Source: Portunus trituberculatus (lineage: Eukaryota > Arthropoda > Malacostraca > Decapoda > Portunidae). From it: a stretch of 64,000 nt of DNA. Position 1 is the stretch's first letter, and every line of letters begins with the position of its first letter. A model generated the notes under the pieces. It searched no databases and had not been told where the DNA came from. It saw only the letters and a list, made by a program, of their open reading frames with translations. The stretch is taken from assembly GCF_017591435.1 (NCBI RefSeq), contig NC_059258.1:8502035-8566034 (forward strand), given 5' to 3'. Of this stretch, positions 22,205-33,526 are shown in pieces. The position numbers were made by a program, and so were the translations under genes.

Positions 22205-22857
22205 AATACCTCCCTCTTAAAGGAAGAAAAGTCTTAGGAAGTTGGAAATACAGATGCAGGGAATTCCAGAGTTTACCAGTGGAAGGTATGAATGATTGAG
22301 AGTACTGGTTAACTCTTGCGTTAGAGAGTTGGTCAGAATAGGGATGAGAGGAAGAAGAAAGTCTTGTGCAGAAAGGCTGCAGGAGGAGGAGGCATGGAGA
22401 AGAGTTAACATGAAAATGGCATTAAAAGATAGAAAGAGATGCAATATTTCGGTGGCGAGAAAGAGGCTGAAGACAGTTAGTCAGAGGAGGGGAGTTGATG
22501 AGACGAAAAGCTTATGATTCCTCCCTATCTAGTAAAAGTGTGTGACTGGAATCCCCACAAACATGCAAAGAATACTCCATACAGGGACGGATAAGCAGTT
22601 GGAAGGGCGAGAGAAACTGGCAGAGACGCCTCAGAACGTTTAACTTCATAGAACCTGTTTTAGCAAGAGATGAGATGTGAAGTTTCCAGTTAAGAGTATG
22701 ACTAAAGGACAGACCGAAGATATTCAGTATGGAAGAGGGAGACAGCTGTGTGTCATTGAAGAAGAGGGGATAGTTGTCTGGAAAGTTGTTTCAAGTTGAT
22801 AGATGGAAGAATTGAGTTTTTAGGGCACTGAACACTATTAAATTTTCTCTGCCCCAA
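22205..22857 (-). mobile_element. LINE 3' coding fragment in unit 0
   Basis: Minus-strand relic of a reverse-transcriptase C-terminal region, as described for 25190-25960. It lacks the small segment that follows gacggataag in the other units. Confidence 0.6.
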
Positions 22858-22932
22858 ATTTAAATATTCTTGTTTCCATCATAACACTTCTGGTTCGCAA
22901 CTTTATCTTCACTCTTTTACTTTGATCAGCAG

Positions 22933-23013
22933 GTCCTTCATGGAGGGACTGGGGTGATTGAACAGCCACCCATTGCCTGCAACAAAACTCTCCAAAGTGT
23001 TGGGATGCCAGAG
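22933..23013 (+). CDS. Exon B1 of the repeated exon cassette (frame-shifted)
   Basis: Same acceptor (gatcagcag) and donor (gag|gtgagc) as exon B2, but one G is missing from the ggggg run (ctggggtg), which shifts the frame. No exon A precedes it because unit 0 is truncated. Confidence 0.35.
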
Positions 23014-23190
23014 GTGAGCTGGAGTGTTGACATTGCTCATACCTAGCTGCTGCTTCTGATCCATACTACTTCCTTCCATCCATCTTTCCCTTCTTTTTAA
23101 TGCACTCTTCCACACTCACACACTGTGTGCAGTGATAATGATGTATTACATGGAGTCCTCAGTTTTAAATTTAAAGTTAAAAACACACTA

Positions 23191-24010
23191 CAGGTTGAAC
23201 CTACCAAATCTGGCAACCACCGGACCTTAGACTTGCCGGACCATGGAAAATTCCGAACTATAGGTGGTCCACAAAACACCCTCTGTATATTTACCCTGCA
23301 TTATACAAGTGTAGCTGTAACATTGTTTTGATATATGATAGTTATACATGCAGAAGTATATAGAAAAACACGTAAAATTAAGTTCAGCATGGAAAATTTT
23401 GCCCTCGCCATTATCATCTCGCCGGACACAGGGACGTTACCAGCGCGCCGAAGCTTAAATCACTGTATGAGAGCATTGTTTAAATCACTGCTTTTACCCT
23501 CCTTAAGTGTTCTATGAACCTCCATGTTCTTGCTCTCACACTCACAGTAAAACTTGAGAAGTTGATTCTTCTGTTTTTTTAAAATTTTTTTTATATCATA
23601 GACTGTTGATGAGCCAATGTTGTACTGTTGGCATAGAAACCGCACTGAAACACCTCTTTATCTACCTTCCTCAATAGGTCCACTTTCTGTTGCACTGATA
23701 TTGTCATTTGTTCGCCCTTTTTTTGGGGCGTTCACACACAACACTATCACTTCCTGGTCGCTTGGAAGCCATGTTTAGGGGCAAATATTACAGAAAAAAA
23801 ATGTTAATGCACCTGGGTGGGTGGTGCTTGCAATGAGCGGCAGCGTGGTTTCTGATCCAAATTTGACCCAGAATGCCCGGGTTCCAAAACACAGTACAGC
23901 GCCACTGCGTCCTAGCGGTGGTCCGGCAAATCACTCCGGCCAATTCAAAAATTCCGGCAAACAAACATTTTGCTGGATGAAAGAATACCAGATTAAGGAG
24001 GTTCAACCTG
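23191..24010 (-). mobile_element. Tigger/pogo-like element, unit 1
   Basis: 820 bases between TA dinucleotides (23189-23190, 24011-24012). The inverted ends CAGGTTGAACCTACCAAATC and CAGGTTGAACCTCCTTAATC agree well. TA target duplication, CAG ends and a minus-strand ORF with a CENP-B N-terminal helix-turn-helix (YNIGSSTVYDIKK) place it in the pogo/Tigger branch of Tc1/mariner. The DDE catalytic domain is absent, so it is non-autonomous. Confidence 0.8.
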
Positions 24011-24188
24011 TACTATCACGCATGCATGTCCCTAAAATTTAACATGAAAGACAAAAAGATTCATCCACATCTCTAGTTTTACATTTTGTTCATCACTCAC
24101 TACCCACATTTTAGGCACAGTGCACACTTCCTGTGTGTCACATTATCCTTGCTAATATAGCCAACTTTCCTGCTATTGTTGTAATTAT

Positions 24189-24548
24189 CCCCTTCATTAC
24201 TGCAGCCACTGATCATTGTAAACAAGGCACTCTCCTTCTCCCATACCATATCATCATCTTTACCCATGCATGTGTGCGCCTCACACCCAGACAGAATCGT
24301 CAAGTGCTGAGAGGTTTGCTACACTACTTTCAGTTTCACTGTCTCTTATCTCTTTTTTCAGGATCATTAATTAAATATTACTCATCTGGAGAGTGTTCCA
24401 GTAAGTGTGTCCTCACTTCACTATCTGTCTTATAATTATGGTAGTGGTCATTACTGCTATTATATCTAATATGAAGCAAACTTATGAGTTTTCCCAAGGC
24501 TGATTAAAGATATTCATGTGTGGACTATGGTAGTAGGGTAAGACTGGG
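24189..24548. mobile_element. piggyBac relic (internally deleted), unit 1
   Basis: The left part (ccccttcattactgcagcca, gtaaacaaggc, gtgcgcctcacacccaga) aligns with the left end of the intact piggyBac at 49175-49270. A second part (ttcaggatcatta to atgaagcaaac) aligns with its acidic N-terminal coding region (51256-51356). It ends gggtaagactggg before TTAA at 24549, resembling the right terminal repeat. Nearly all of the transposase is missing. On the left TTAA has decayed to TTAT. Confidence 0.65.
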
Positions 24549-24761
24549 TTAAATTGAACATGGTCGTGTAAGAAACAGCATGCATAGTGTCTGCCCTATC
24601 AAGAGTATGTTTTCCAATCATGTTAAAGGAAGAAAATGGGAGATTCCAAGATGGTGGTAGAACATTGATGATGTGAGGGATGATATCATTTTTGCACTAA
24701 TAATATAGTGTTTTATGATTATCAAACATACTGATTCTCATTAGTGTCTAGTTATAGATCC

Positions 24762-24764
<3 letters not shown>

Positions 24765-24811
<47 letters not shown>
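24765..24811. repeat. (AG)n in unit 1
   Basis: About 47 bases of AG repeats. Confidence 0.95.
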
Positions 24812-24814
<3 letters not shown>

Positions 24815-25189
24815 TTAATCCCTACTACCTGTGTTGCCTCCTTTTCTTTCCCCCACATCAGTCATCCTTTTGTGTCTTTGGAGGGAGAGAGCAGGTGAGG
24901 ACAGGGTAGGAGATCACAGTCAATGACCAATTGGTTTAGTTTTACAGAAAAGGTCGACAGACACGTGTCCAAATGTGTAGTGGAAAATAAAGCAAAAATA
25001 TCGTCAATTCAGTTTGGTTGATTCCCCTAAATTTTCATGATGAGTGTTTGGAAGAAGCCATCAGGATCGTTATGACTGAACCACTTTATGAAGGGAAGAG
25101 AACCAGCCAAGCCAGCCGAGGGGAAAAAAAGGCCCACTTTAGTGGTGGCTCTCTACAAAGAGAAAAATGGCAGCCAAAATTAGGGAGCA

Positions 25190-25960
25190 AATGCCTCAAT
25201 ACCTCCCGCTTAAAGGAAGAAAAGTCTTAGGAAGTTGGAAATACAGATGCAGGGAATTCCAGAGTTTACCAGTGGAAGGTATGAATGATTGAGAGTACTG
25301 GTTAACTCTTGCGTTAGAGAGTTGGTCAGAATAGGGATGAGAGGAAGAAGAAAGCCTTGTGCAGGAAGGCTGTAGGAGGAGGGGAGGCATGCAGAAGAGT
25401 TAGCATGAAAATGGCATTAAAAGATAGAAAGAGATGCAATATTTCGGTGGTGAGAAAGAGGCTGAAGACAGTTAGTCAGAGGAGGGGAGTTGATGAGACG
25501 AAAAGCTTATGATTCCTCCTATCTAGTAAAAGTGTGTGACTGGAATCCCCACAAACATGCAAAGAATACTCCATACAGGGACGGATAAGGCCCCTATATA
25601 GAGTAAGCAGTTGGAAGGGCGAGAGAAACTGGCAGAGACGCCTCAGAACGTTTAACTTCATAGAACCTGTTTTAGCAAGAGATGAGATGTGAAGTTTCCA
25701 GTTAAGAGTATGACTAAAGGACAGACCGAGGATATTCAGTATGGAAGAGGGAGACAGCTGTGTGTCATTGAAGAAGAGGGGATAGTTGTCTGGAAGGTTG
25801 TTTCAAGTTGATAGATGGAAGAATTGAGTTTTAGGGCACTGAACACTATTAAATTTTCTCTGCCCCAATCCCAGATCTTAGAAAGATGAAAAGTCAGGCA
25901 TTCTGTGGCATCCCTGTGTGATCTATTGACTTCCTGAAGGAAAAATTAAACAAAATGATT
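25190..25960 (-). mobile_element. LINE reverse-transcriptase 3' fragment, unit 1
   Basis: Read on the minus strand, broken frames give (in order) RDATECLTFHLSKIWDWGREN, NNLPDNYPLFFNDTQL, LNILGLSFSHTLNWKLHISS, RLCQFLSPFQLLTLYRGLIR, PCMEYSLHVCGDSSHTLLLD and ARVNQYSQSFIPSTGKLWNS. This order (WGEEN-type segment, LGLSF, YRGLIRPCMEY thumb motif, RVNQY-GKLWNSL end) is the C-terminal part of a non-LTR retrotransposon reverse transcriptase. The polymerase core is absent. The same fragment is present in every unit, so the insertion predates the amplification. Confidence 0.7.
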
Positions 25961-26614
25961 GGCAATTCATTTTAGCCTATTTCCCTGAACTTTTTGATAT
26001 GATGGTTTGGAAGAAGCCATCAGCAGCGCTATGGCAATCTGACATTTAACGATTGAACTGGACACTGAGTTGTTATTAATATGTTGAAGTGAAATAATAA
26101 TACTGTGAAGTAATTATTGTTCATCTTGTCCAGTTTTATATCTTTGTAAACAAAATCTTTTGTAATAGTGTTAATGTAAGAGTTACGAGATGTATAGTTG
26201 TGAGGATGAAATTAGTGAGAAAAACAGTGTTTAAAAGATCATAGCAGTCTTATGATATAGACAAAGGGTGGAGAAGCATGGCAGTGAGGCATGGAGTTAG
26301 GCAAGAGTCTAGGAGGGAGAGATAACACACGTGATAAAGGGTACACGAGGGTTCAAGGTTAAGCTGTCAGCCTCAACTCTCTGCAATTAAACATTTGTTT
26401 CTTGTCTTTTTTTCTTGAATTGTCTAAATCTAATTCTTATCAAATTTATGCCCGCTAGGACATAAAAGCATTCATAACATTAAAGATAAATAAAGTGTGA
26501 CAAATTGGGTAACTCTGAAAGACGGGAGATTGTGAGCATGATTCAATCCTTTAGAAATACAATTAGTAAGAAGAAACATTCACATACACCTCCATTGCTT
26601 GTTGTCCTTGGCAG

Positions 26615-26792
26615 GGGAGGTGAGAATAACCCACCTGGGTATGAGGCAGTGCTACTTATAGAGGCCTCTCAATGAGCCATGTGCATCACCCCAGCAACCC
26701 TCGACTCCCAACGGCCACAATCCGTCCAAGCAACTGCCCCAGAACACCACTGCCACCCCAGCTGAGGTCCTCTTATGCACTGAGGCCTCCAG
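26615..26792 (+). CDS. Exon A1 of the repeated cassette (frame-shifted)
   Basis: Counterpart of exon A2 with an extra G at the acceptor (gcaggggagg) and an extra T (gaggcctctcaatg), so it is not open throughout. It shares these changes largely with A3. Confidence 0.4.
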
Positions 26793-27248
26793 GTACTTAT
26801 TCCTCCTCAGACTCTCTCATTCAAGTGTTGTGACCATATTCCAATATACTTATTTAACACATCTTCACTATTTTGAAAGACTTGTTGAGGTTACACCAGT
26901 TTTTAAGGTATTTTTTTTCAGGACTAATGACAAATTTACATGATTATTAGGTTATTAACAGTAGGAATCCCTTAAGAACCTAAGTAATCATCTCTGCAGC
27001 TTTTGAAAATGGCTTTGATGAGAGCAGTGTATTTCTAAATATGAATCTTGATTTACTTAGTAATATCATTTTATGTGTTTGTTGAATGGAAGGAAATTTT
27101 AAATGAAAACTAATGGTGCTGGTGTCAGGCATACATTCTTTTCATTGATGCATTGCTGTGCTTTTAATCACCTTTCTAATACTTCTACTGTGTACTCGTC
27201 TTGTAATTCTAAGATTTTTGCCTGTTATATTCTGGCGACAAAAGTTGT

Positions 27249-27583
27249 ATTTTTTTTTTTATTTATTTATTTTTTTATTTATTTTTTACGGTAAGGACTA
27301 TAGTCCTGTAGGCACACTTGAAGAGTGTATGGGAAGCGCTGTTCAGGTTCCGCCCATTACTGGCGCAGGCAATTCTATTTATAGTGGTACCCATATTAGG
27401 GCCCATATCACCACCCAAGCTCATCTTGAGTGTAACCACCTAGAACCTGGGTATCATGGTGATATGTAGGTAACTTTGAACCACTCGAGAAATGGCAAAG
27501 AGTTTTAAGGCTGTACGTGGTGGGATTCGAACCTACGCGTGGACGTCTTCCCGATCCCACGCTCACCACCTTATCCACTATTG
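27249..27583 (-). mobile_element. tRNA-derived SINE, unit 1
   Basis: On the minus strand the 5' part holds a Pol III A-box-like tggataaggtggtgagcgtg (plus-strand 27560-27579) and a B box ggttcgaatcccacc (27519-27533). The T-rich left end (27249-27288) is the poly(A)/TAAAT tail. It is present in units 1 and 2 only. Confidence 0.75.
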
Positions 27584-27630
27584 TATATTTTCTATTGCTT
27601 AAGGTTTTTTATGGATTTTAATTTCATATA

Positions 27631-28776
27631 CAGTAAGGTCCCGGGTTACGTCGGTCTCGAGTTACGTCAAACTCGCACTTACGTCAGTCCACTATAAGAC
27701 AATTTAAGATTTAAAAAATTGAAAATTTATAAATCGTAAAGCGCGGGGTTTATTGTTATTGTTGGCCGCCAGGCGTCACTAGTGGTTATCCACCACACCG
27801 CCCGCCTCATGCTTGAATACAATAACACTCTACGTACCTCAGTTCCACCACACCGTCGCCCCTGGCAAGAGTGTTCCTACATCTGCGTTTGCTGACTATC
27901 TTTGTATCTTGCTCAATGGCACCAAAAAAAAAACTCCTGAGTGATAGCAGTGATGCTAAGAAAAAGAAAACCATTACGCTACAAGAAAAAGTGGACATAA
28001 TTAAAAGACATGAGAAGGAGGCAGCAGCTGTGTGTAAGGGAGTGAAGAAGAAAATGGGAAGCCCGTTACCATGACAACCTTGGGGGGCTCACACACCTAT
28101 CACAACAATAACAACTCCGGAGCCTTCGCCTGGGCCACACGACACTCGCAGCTCACTTGCACCGTCTGCGCTTGTCTGCTGATCCCTATTGCCCTTTCCT
28201 ATTGCATTTCCTGCTCCGCTGCCCACGTTTCAACTCCCACCGCACTGCACTACGCTCCCAGCTGTCCACCCTGGGCGTCACAACATTCGACCTGCCCACC
28301 CTCCTGGCGGCCTCAGGCGTCCACCCCTCTGGCAACATGCAGTCCTTCGCGTTCGCGGCCCTAATCAACAACAAAAACAAGCTTGTGTTTCATATTCCTA
28401 CATACTTGTGAATAATATAACAATATAACCTTTACTTATATAACGCTTCTACTCCTACCGCACTCCACAAAGTTCCCAGCTGTCCGCCCTGGGCGTCACA
28501 ACATTCGACCTGCCCACCCTCCTGGCGGCCTCAGACCGCCCCTCTCGGCAACCCGCAGTCCTTCGTGTTCGCGGCCCTAATCAATATATTCCTACATAGT
28601 TGTAAATAATATACCAATATAACAATATAACCTTTTACTTACCTGAATAACCATAAAAAAATATTGGTTGAAAACTCGATAATATGCTTTGAAAGTACAA
28701 AAACTCGAGTTACGTACAAAATTGACTTACGTCATGTTTCAGGAACGTAACTCTGACGTAACTCGGGACCTTACTG
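27631..28776 (+). mobile_element. Second Tigger-like element, unit 1
   Basis: Flanked by TA (27629-27630 and 28777-28778). Ends CAGTAAGGTCCCGGGTTACG and, inverted, CAGTAAGGTCCCGAGTTACG. The plus strand has MAPKKKLLSDSSDAKKKK then ITLQEKVDIIKRHEKEAAAV, the N-terminal part of a Tigger transposase helix-turn-helix (27916-28070). The catalytic domain is replaced by a LINE-derived fragment. Absent from units 3-6. Confidence 0.75.
28080..28600 (+). mobile_element. LINE C-terminal fragment inside the second Tigger element
   Basis: One frame (28157-28411) reads LHRLRLSADPYCPF, HFLLRCPRFNSHRTALRSQL and GVTTFDLPTLLAASGVHP. This matches the C-terminal Cys/His region (CPxC...H-x-LLxCP) common in arthropod LINE ORF2 proteins, with part of the Cys/His motif deleted. 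A second, shorter copy (about 28446-28590) repeats the GVTTFDLPTLLAAS segment. Confidence 0.55.
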
Positions 28777-28854
28777 TAAATTTAAATATTCTTGTTTCCA
28801 TCATAACACTTCTGGTTCGCAACTTTATCTTCACTCTTTTACTTTGATCAGCAG

Positions 28855-28936
28855 GTCCTTCATGGAGGGACTGGGGGTGATTGAACAGCCACCCATTGCC
28901 TGCAACAAAACTCTCCAAAGTGTTGGGATGCCAGAG
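28855..28936 (+). CDS. Exon B2 of the repeated cassette
   Basis: 82 nt between tttgatcagcag and gag|gtgagc. One base completes the codon split by exon A, then 27 codons read SFMEGLGVIEQPPIACNKTL and QSVGMPE, ending in phase 0. No domain recognised. It pairs with exon A1 upstream (intron about 2.06 kb, enlarged by the SINE and second Tigger). Confidence 0.5.
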
Positions 28937-29113
28937 GTGAGCTGGAGTGTTGACATTGCTCATACCTAGCTGCTGCTTCTGATCCATACTACTTCCTTCC
29001 ATCCATCTTTCCCTTCTTTTTAATGCACTCTTCCACACTCACACACTGTGTGCAGTGATAATGATGTATTACATGGAGTCCTCAGTTTTAAATTTAAAGT
29101 TAAAAACACACTA

Positions 29114-29921
29114 CAGGTTGAACCTACCAAATCTGGCAACCACCGGACCTTAGACTTGCCGGACCATGGAAAATTCCGAACTATAGGTGGTCCACAAAAC
29201 ACCCTCTGTATATTTACCCTGCATTATACAAGTGTAGCTGTAACATTGTTTTGATATATGATAGTTATACATGCAGAAGTATATAGAAAAACACGTAAAA
29301 TTAAGTTCAGCATGGAAAATTTTGCCCTCGCCATTATCATCTCGCCGGACACAGGGACGTTACCAGCGCGAAGCTTAAATCACTGTATGAGAGCATTGTT
29401 TAAATCACTGCTTTTACCCTCCTTAAGTGTTCTATGAACCTCCATGTTCTTGCTCTCACACTCACAGTAAAACTTGAGAAGTTGATTCTTCTGTTTTTTA
29501 AAATTTTTTATATCATAGACTGTTGATGAGCCAATGTTGTACTGTTGGCATAGAAACCGCACTGAAACACCTTTATCTAGCTTCCTCAATAGGTCCACTT
29601 TCTGTTGCACTGATATTGTCATTTGTTCGCCCTTTTTGGGGCGTTCACACAACACTATCACTTCCTGGTCGCTTGGAAGCCATGTTTAGGGGCAAATATT
29701 ACAGAAAAAAAATGTTAATGCACCTGGGTGGGTGGTGCTTGCAATGAGCGGCAGCGTGGTTTCTGATCCAAATTTGACCCAGAATGCCCGGGTTCCAAAA
29801 CACAGTACAGCGCCACTGCGTCCTAGCGGTGGTCCGGCAAATCACTCCGGCCAATTCAAAAATTCCGGCAAACAAACATTTTGCTGGATGAAAGAATACC
29901 AGATTAAGGAGGTTCAACCTG
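29114..29921 (-). mobile_element. Tigger/pogo-like element, unit 2
   Basis: Same as the unit 1 element, TA-flanked, 808 bases. The minus-strand ORF 29661-29380 holds the helix-turn-helix. Confidence 0.8.
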
Positions 29922-30100
29922 TACTATCACGCATGCATGTCCCTAAAATTTAACATGAAAGACAAAAAAGATTCATCCACATCTCTAGTTTTACATTTTG
30001 TTCATCACTCACTACCCACATTTTAGGCACAGTGCACACTTCCTGTGTGTCACATTATCCTTGCTAATATAGCCAACTTTCCTGCTATTGTTGTAATTAT

Positions 30101-30461
30101 CCCCTTCATTACTGCAGCCACTGATCATTGTAAACAAGGCACTCTCCTTCTCCCATACCATATCATCATCTTTACCCATGCATGTGTGCGCCTCACACCC
30201 AGACAGAATCGTCAAGTGCTGAGAGGTTTGCTACACTACTTTCAGTTTCACTGTCTCTTATCTCTTTTTTTCAGGATCATTAATTAAATATTACTCATCT
30301 GGAGAGTGTTCCAGTAAGTGTGTCCTCACTTCACTATCTGTCTTATAATTATGGTAGTGGTCATTACTGCTATTATATCTAATATGAAGCAAACTTATGA
30401 GTTTTCCCAAGGCTGATTAAAGATATTCATGTGTGGACTATGGTAGTAGGGTAAGACTGGG
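30101..30461. mobile_element. piggyBac relic, unit 2
   Basis: As in unit 1, with TTAA at 30462-30465 on the right. Confidence 0.65.
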
Positions 30462-30673
30462 TTAAATTGAACATGGTCGTGTAAGAAACAGCATGCATAG
30501 TGTCTGCCCTATCAAGAGTATGTTTTCCAATCATGTTAAAGGAAGAAAATGGGAGATTCCAAGATGGTGGTAGAACATTGATGATGTGAGGATGATATCA
30601 TTTTTGCACTAATAATATAGTGTTTTATGATTATCAAACATACTGATTCTCATTAGTGTCTAGTTATAGATCC

Positions 30674-30676
<3 letters not shown>

Positions 30677-30720
<44 letters not shown>
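30677..30720. repeat. (AG)n in unit 2
   Basis: About 44 bases of AG repeats. Confidence 0.95.
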
Positions 30721-30723
<3 letters not shown>

Positions 30724-31091
30724 AATCCCTACTACCTGTGTTGCCTCCTTTTCTTTCCCCACATCAGTCATCCTTTTGTGTCTTTGGAGGAGAGAGCAGG
30801 TGAGGACAGGGTAGGAGATCACAGTCAATGACCAATTGGTTTAGTTTTACAGAAAAGGTCGACAGACACGTGTCCAAATGTGTAGTGGAAAATAAAGCAA
30901 AAATATCGTCAATTCAGTTTGGTTGATTCCCTAAATTTTCATGATGAGTGTTTGGAAGAAGCCATCAGGATCGTTATGACTGAACCACTTTATGAAGGGA
31001 AGAGAACCAGCCAAGCCAGCCGAGGGAAAAAAGGCCCACTTTAGTGGTGGCTCTCTACAAAGAGAAAATGGCAGCCAAAATTAGGGAGCAA

Positions 31092-31850
31092 ATGCCTCAA
31101 TACCTCCCGCTTAAAGGAAGAAAAGTCTTAGGAAGTTGGAAATACAGATGCAGGGAATTCCAGAGTTTACCAGTGGAAGGTATGAATGATTGAGAGTACT
31201 GGTTAACTCTTGCGTTAGAGAGTTGGTCAGAATAGGGATGAGAGGAAGAAGAAAGCCTTGTGCAGGAAGGCTGTAGGAGGAGGGGAGGCATGCAGAAGAG
31301 TTAGCATGAAAATGGCATTAAAAGATAGAAAGAGATGCAATATTTCGGTGGTGAGAAAGAGGCTGAAGACAGTTAGTCAGAGGAGGGGAGTTGATGAGAC
31401 GAAAAGCTTATGATTCCTCCCTATCTAGTAAAAGTGTGTGACTGGAATCCCCACAAACATGCAAAGAATACTCCATACAGGGACGGATAAGGCCCCTATA
31501 TAGAGTAAGCAGTTGGAAGGGCGAGAGAAACTGGCAGAGACGCCTCAGAACGTTTAACTTCATAGAACCTGTTTTAGCAAGAGATGAGATGTGAAGTTTC
31601 CAGTTAAGAGTATGACTAAAGGACAGACCGAGGATATTCAGTATGGAAGAGGGAGACAGCTGTGTGTCATTGAAGAAGAGGGGATAGTTGTCTGGAAGGT
31701 TGTTTCAAGTTGATAGATGGAAGAATTGAGTTTTAGGGCACTGAACACTATTAAATTTTCTCTGCCCCAATCCCAGATCTTAGAAAGATGAAAAGTCAGG
31801 CATTCTGTGGCATCCCTGCGTGATCTATTGACTTCCTGAAGGAAAAATTA
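31092..31850 (-). mobile_element. LINE 3' fragment, unit 2
   Basis: Same relic as 25190-25960. Confidence 0.7.
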
Positions 31851-32516
31851 AACAAAATGATTGGCAATTCATTTTAGCCTATTTCCCTGAACTTTTTGAT
31901 ATGATGGTTTGGAAGAAGCCATCAGCAGCGTTATGGCAATCTGACATTTAACGATTGAACTGGACACTGAGTTGTTATTAATATGTTGAAGTGAAATAAT
32001 AATACTGTGAAGTAATTATTGTTCATCTTGTCCAGTTTTATATCTTTGTAAACAAAATCTTTTGTAATAGTGTTAATGTAAGAGTTACGAGATGTATAGT
32101 TGTGAGGATGAAATTAGTGAGAAAAACAGTGTTTAAAAGATCATAGCAGTCTTATGATATAGACAAAGGGTGGAGAAGCATGGCAGTGAGGCATGGAGTT
32201 AGGCAAGAGTCTAGGAGGGAGAGATAACACACGTGATAAAGGGTACACGAGGGTTCAAGGTTAAGCTGTCAGCCTCAACTCTCTGCAATTAAACATTTGT
32301 TTCTTGTCTTTTTTTCTTGAATTGTCTAAATCTAATTCTTATCAAATTTATGCCCGCTAGGACATAAAAGCATTCATAACATTAAAGATAAATAAAGTGT
32401 GACAAATTGGGTAACTCTGAAAGACGGGAGATTGTGAGCATGATTCAATCCTTTAGAAATACAATTAGTAAGAAGAAACATTCACCAATACCTCCAATGC
32501 TTGTTGTCCTTGGCAG

Positions 32517-32692
32517 GGAGGTGAGAATAACCCACCTGGGTATGAGGCAGTGCTACTTATAGAGGCCCTCAATGAGCCATGTGCATCACCCCAGCAACCC
32601 TCGACTCCCAACGGCCACAATCCATCCAAGCAACTGCCCCAGAACACCACTGCCACCCCAGCTGAGGTCCTCCCACGCACTGAGGCCTCCAG
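32517..32692 (+). CDS. Exon A2 of the repeated cassette (intact)
   Basis: 176 nt after ttgtccttggcag and before a gtactt donor. It is open in the frame that joins exon B: it begins GGENNPPGYEAVLLIEALNE, continues PCASPQQPSTPNGHNPSKQL and PQNTTATPAEVLPRTEAS, and ends with two bases (AG) completed by the G of exon B (Arg). The product is Pro/Asn/Ser/Thr-rich and probably disordered; no family recognised. Compared with A5 all four base differences are synonymous third-position changes. Confidence 0.55.
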
Positions 32693-33146
32693 GTACTTAT
32701 TCCTTTTCAGACTCTCTCATTCAAGTGTTGTGACCATATTCCAATATACTTAGGTAACACATCTTCACTACTTTGAAAGACTTGTTGAGGTTACACCAGT
32801 TTTAAGGTATTTTTTTCAGGACTAATGACAAATTTACATGATTTTTAGGTTATTAACAGTAGGAATCCCTTAAGAATCTAACTAATCATCTCTGTGGCCT
32901 TTGAAAATGGCTTTGATGAGAGCAGTGCATTTCTAAATATGAATCTTGATTTACCTAGTCATATCATTTTATCTGTTTGTTGAATGGAAGGAAATTCTAA
33001 ATGAAAACTAATGGTGCTGGTGTCTGGCATACATTCTTTTCATTGATGCAATGCTGTGCTTTTAATCACCTTTCTGATACTTCTGCTGTGTACTCGTCTT
33101 GTAATTTTAAGATTTTTGCCTGTTATATTCTGGCGACAAAAGTTGT

Positions 33147-33473
33147 ATTTTTTTATTTATTTATTTATTTTTTATTTTTTTTTACGGTAAGGACTATAGT
33201 CCTGTAGGCACACCTGAAGAGTGTATGGGAAGCGCTGTTCAGGTTCCGCCCATTACTGGCGCAGGCAATTCTATTTATAGTGGTACCCATATTAGGGCCC
33301 ATATCACCACCCAAGCTCATCTTGAGTGTAACCACCTAGAACCTGGGTATCATGGTGATATGTAGGTAACTTTGAACCACTCGAGAAATGGCAAAGAGTT
33401 TTAAGGCTGTGCGTGGTGGGATTCGAACCTCGCGTGGGCGTCTTCGATCCCACGCTCACCACCTTATCCACTA
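33147..33473 (-). mobile_element. tRNA-derived SINE, unit 2
   Basis: Same insertion as in unit 1; B box at about 33418-33432, T-rich tail at the left end. Confidence 0.75.
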
Positions 33474-33526
33474 TTGTATATTTTCTATTGCTTAAGGTTT
33501 TTTTTTATGGATTTTAATTTCATATA

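Larger units (their letters stand above)
21206..22857. repeat. Unit 0 (partial tandem unit)
   Basis: Runs from the start of the piggyBac relic through (AG)n and the LINE fragment to ctctgcccc, then jumps to aaatttaaatattc, the start of unit 1. The exon A part and everything up to the unit boundary, about 2.9 kb in unit 1 terms, is missing. Confidence 0.85.
22857..28778. repeat. Tandem unit 1 (5.9 kb)
   Basis: Order: exon B, Tigger-like element, piggyBac relic, (AG)n, LINE fragment (minus), spacer, exon A, SINE, second Tigger-like element. Spacers 24812-25190 and 25961-26614 hold no recognised gene, but both include the phrase tttggaagaagccatcag, an internal partial repeat. Confidence 0.95.

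Noticed and set aside
23125..23331. 68-residue plus-strand ORF repeated in every unit (MCSDNDVLHG)
   Set aside because: It crosses the left end of the Tigger-like element and is conserved only because the unit is duplicated.
23821..24042. 73-residue ORF pair on both strands near the Tigger right end
   Set aside because: Lies within the transposon end, is open on both strands, and shows no family signature; most likely a by-product of GC-richer sequence.
24133..24435. 100-residue ORF (MCHIILANIANFPAI) conserved among units
   Set aside because: It overlaps the piggyBac relic end and its conservation follows unit duplication.
27519..27533. True tRNA gene
   Set aside because: A and B boxes are present but the sequence cannot be laid out as a full cloverleaf and runs into a long body with an A-rich tail, as a SINE does.
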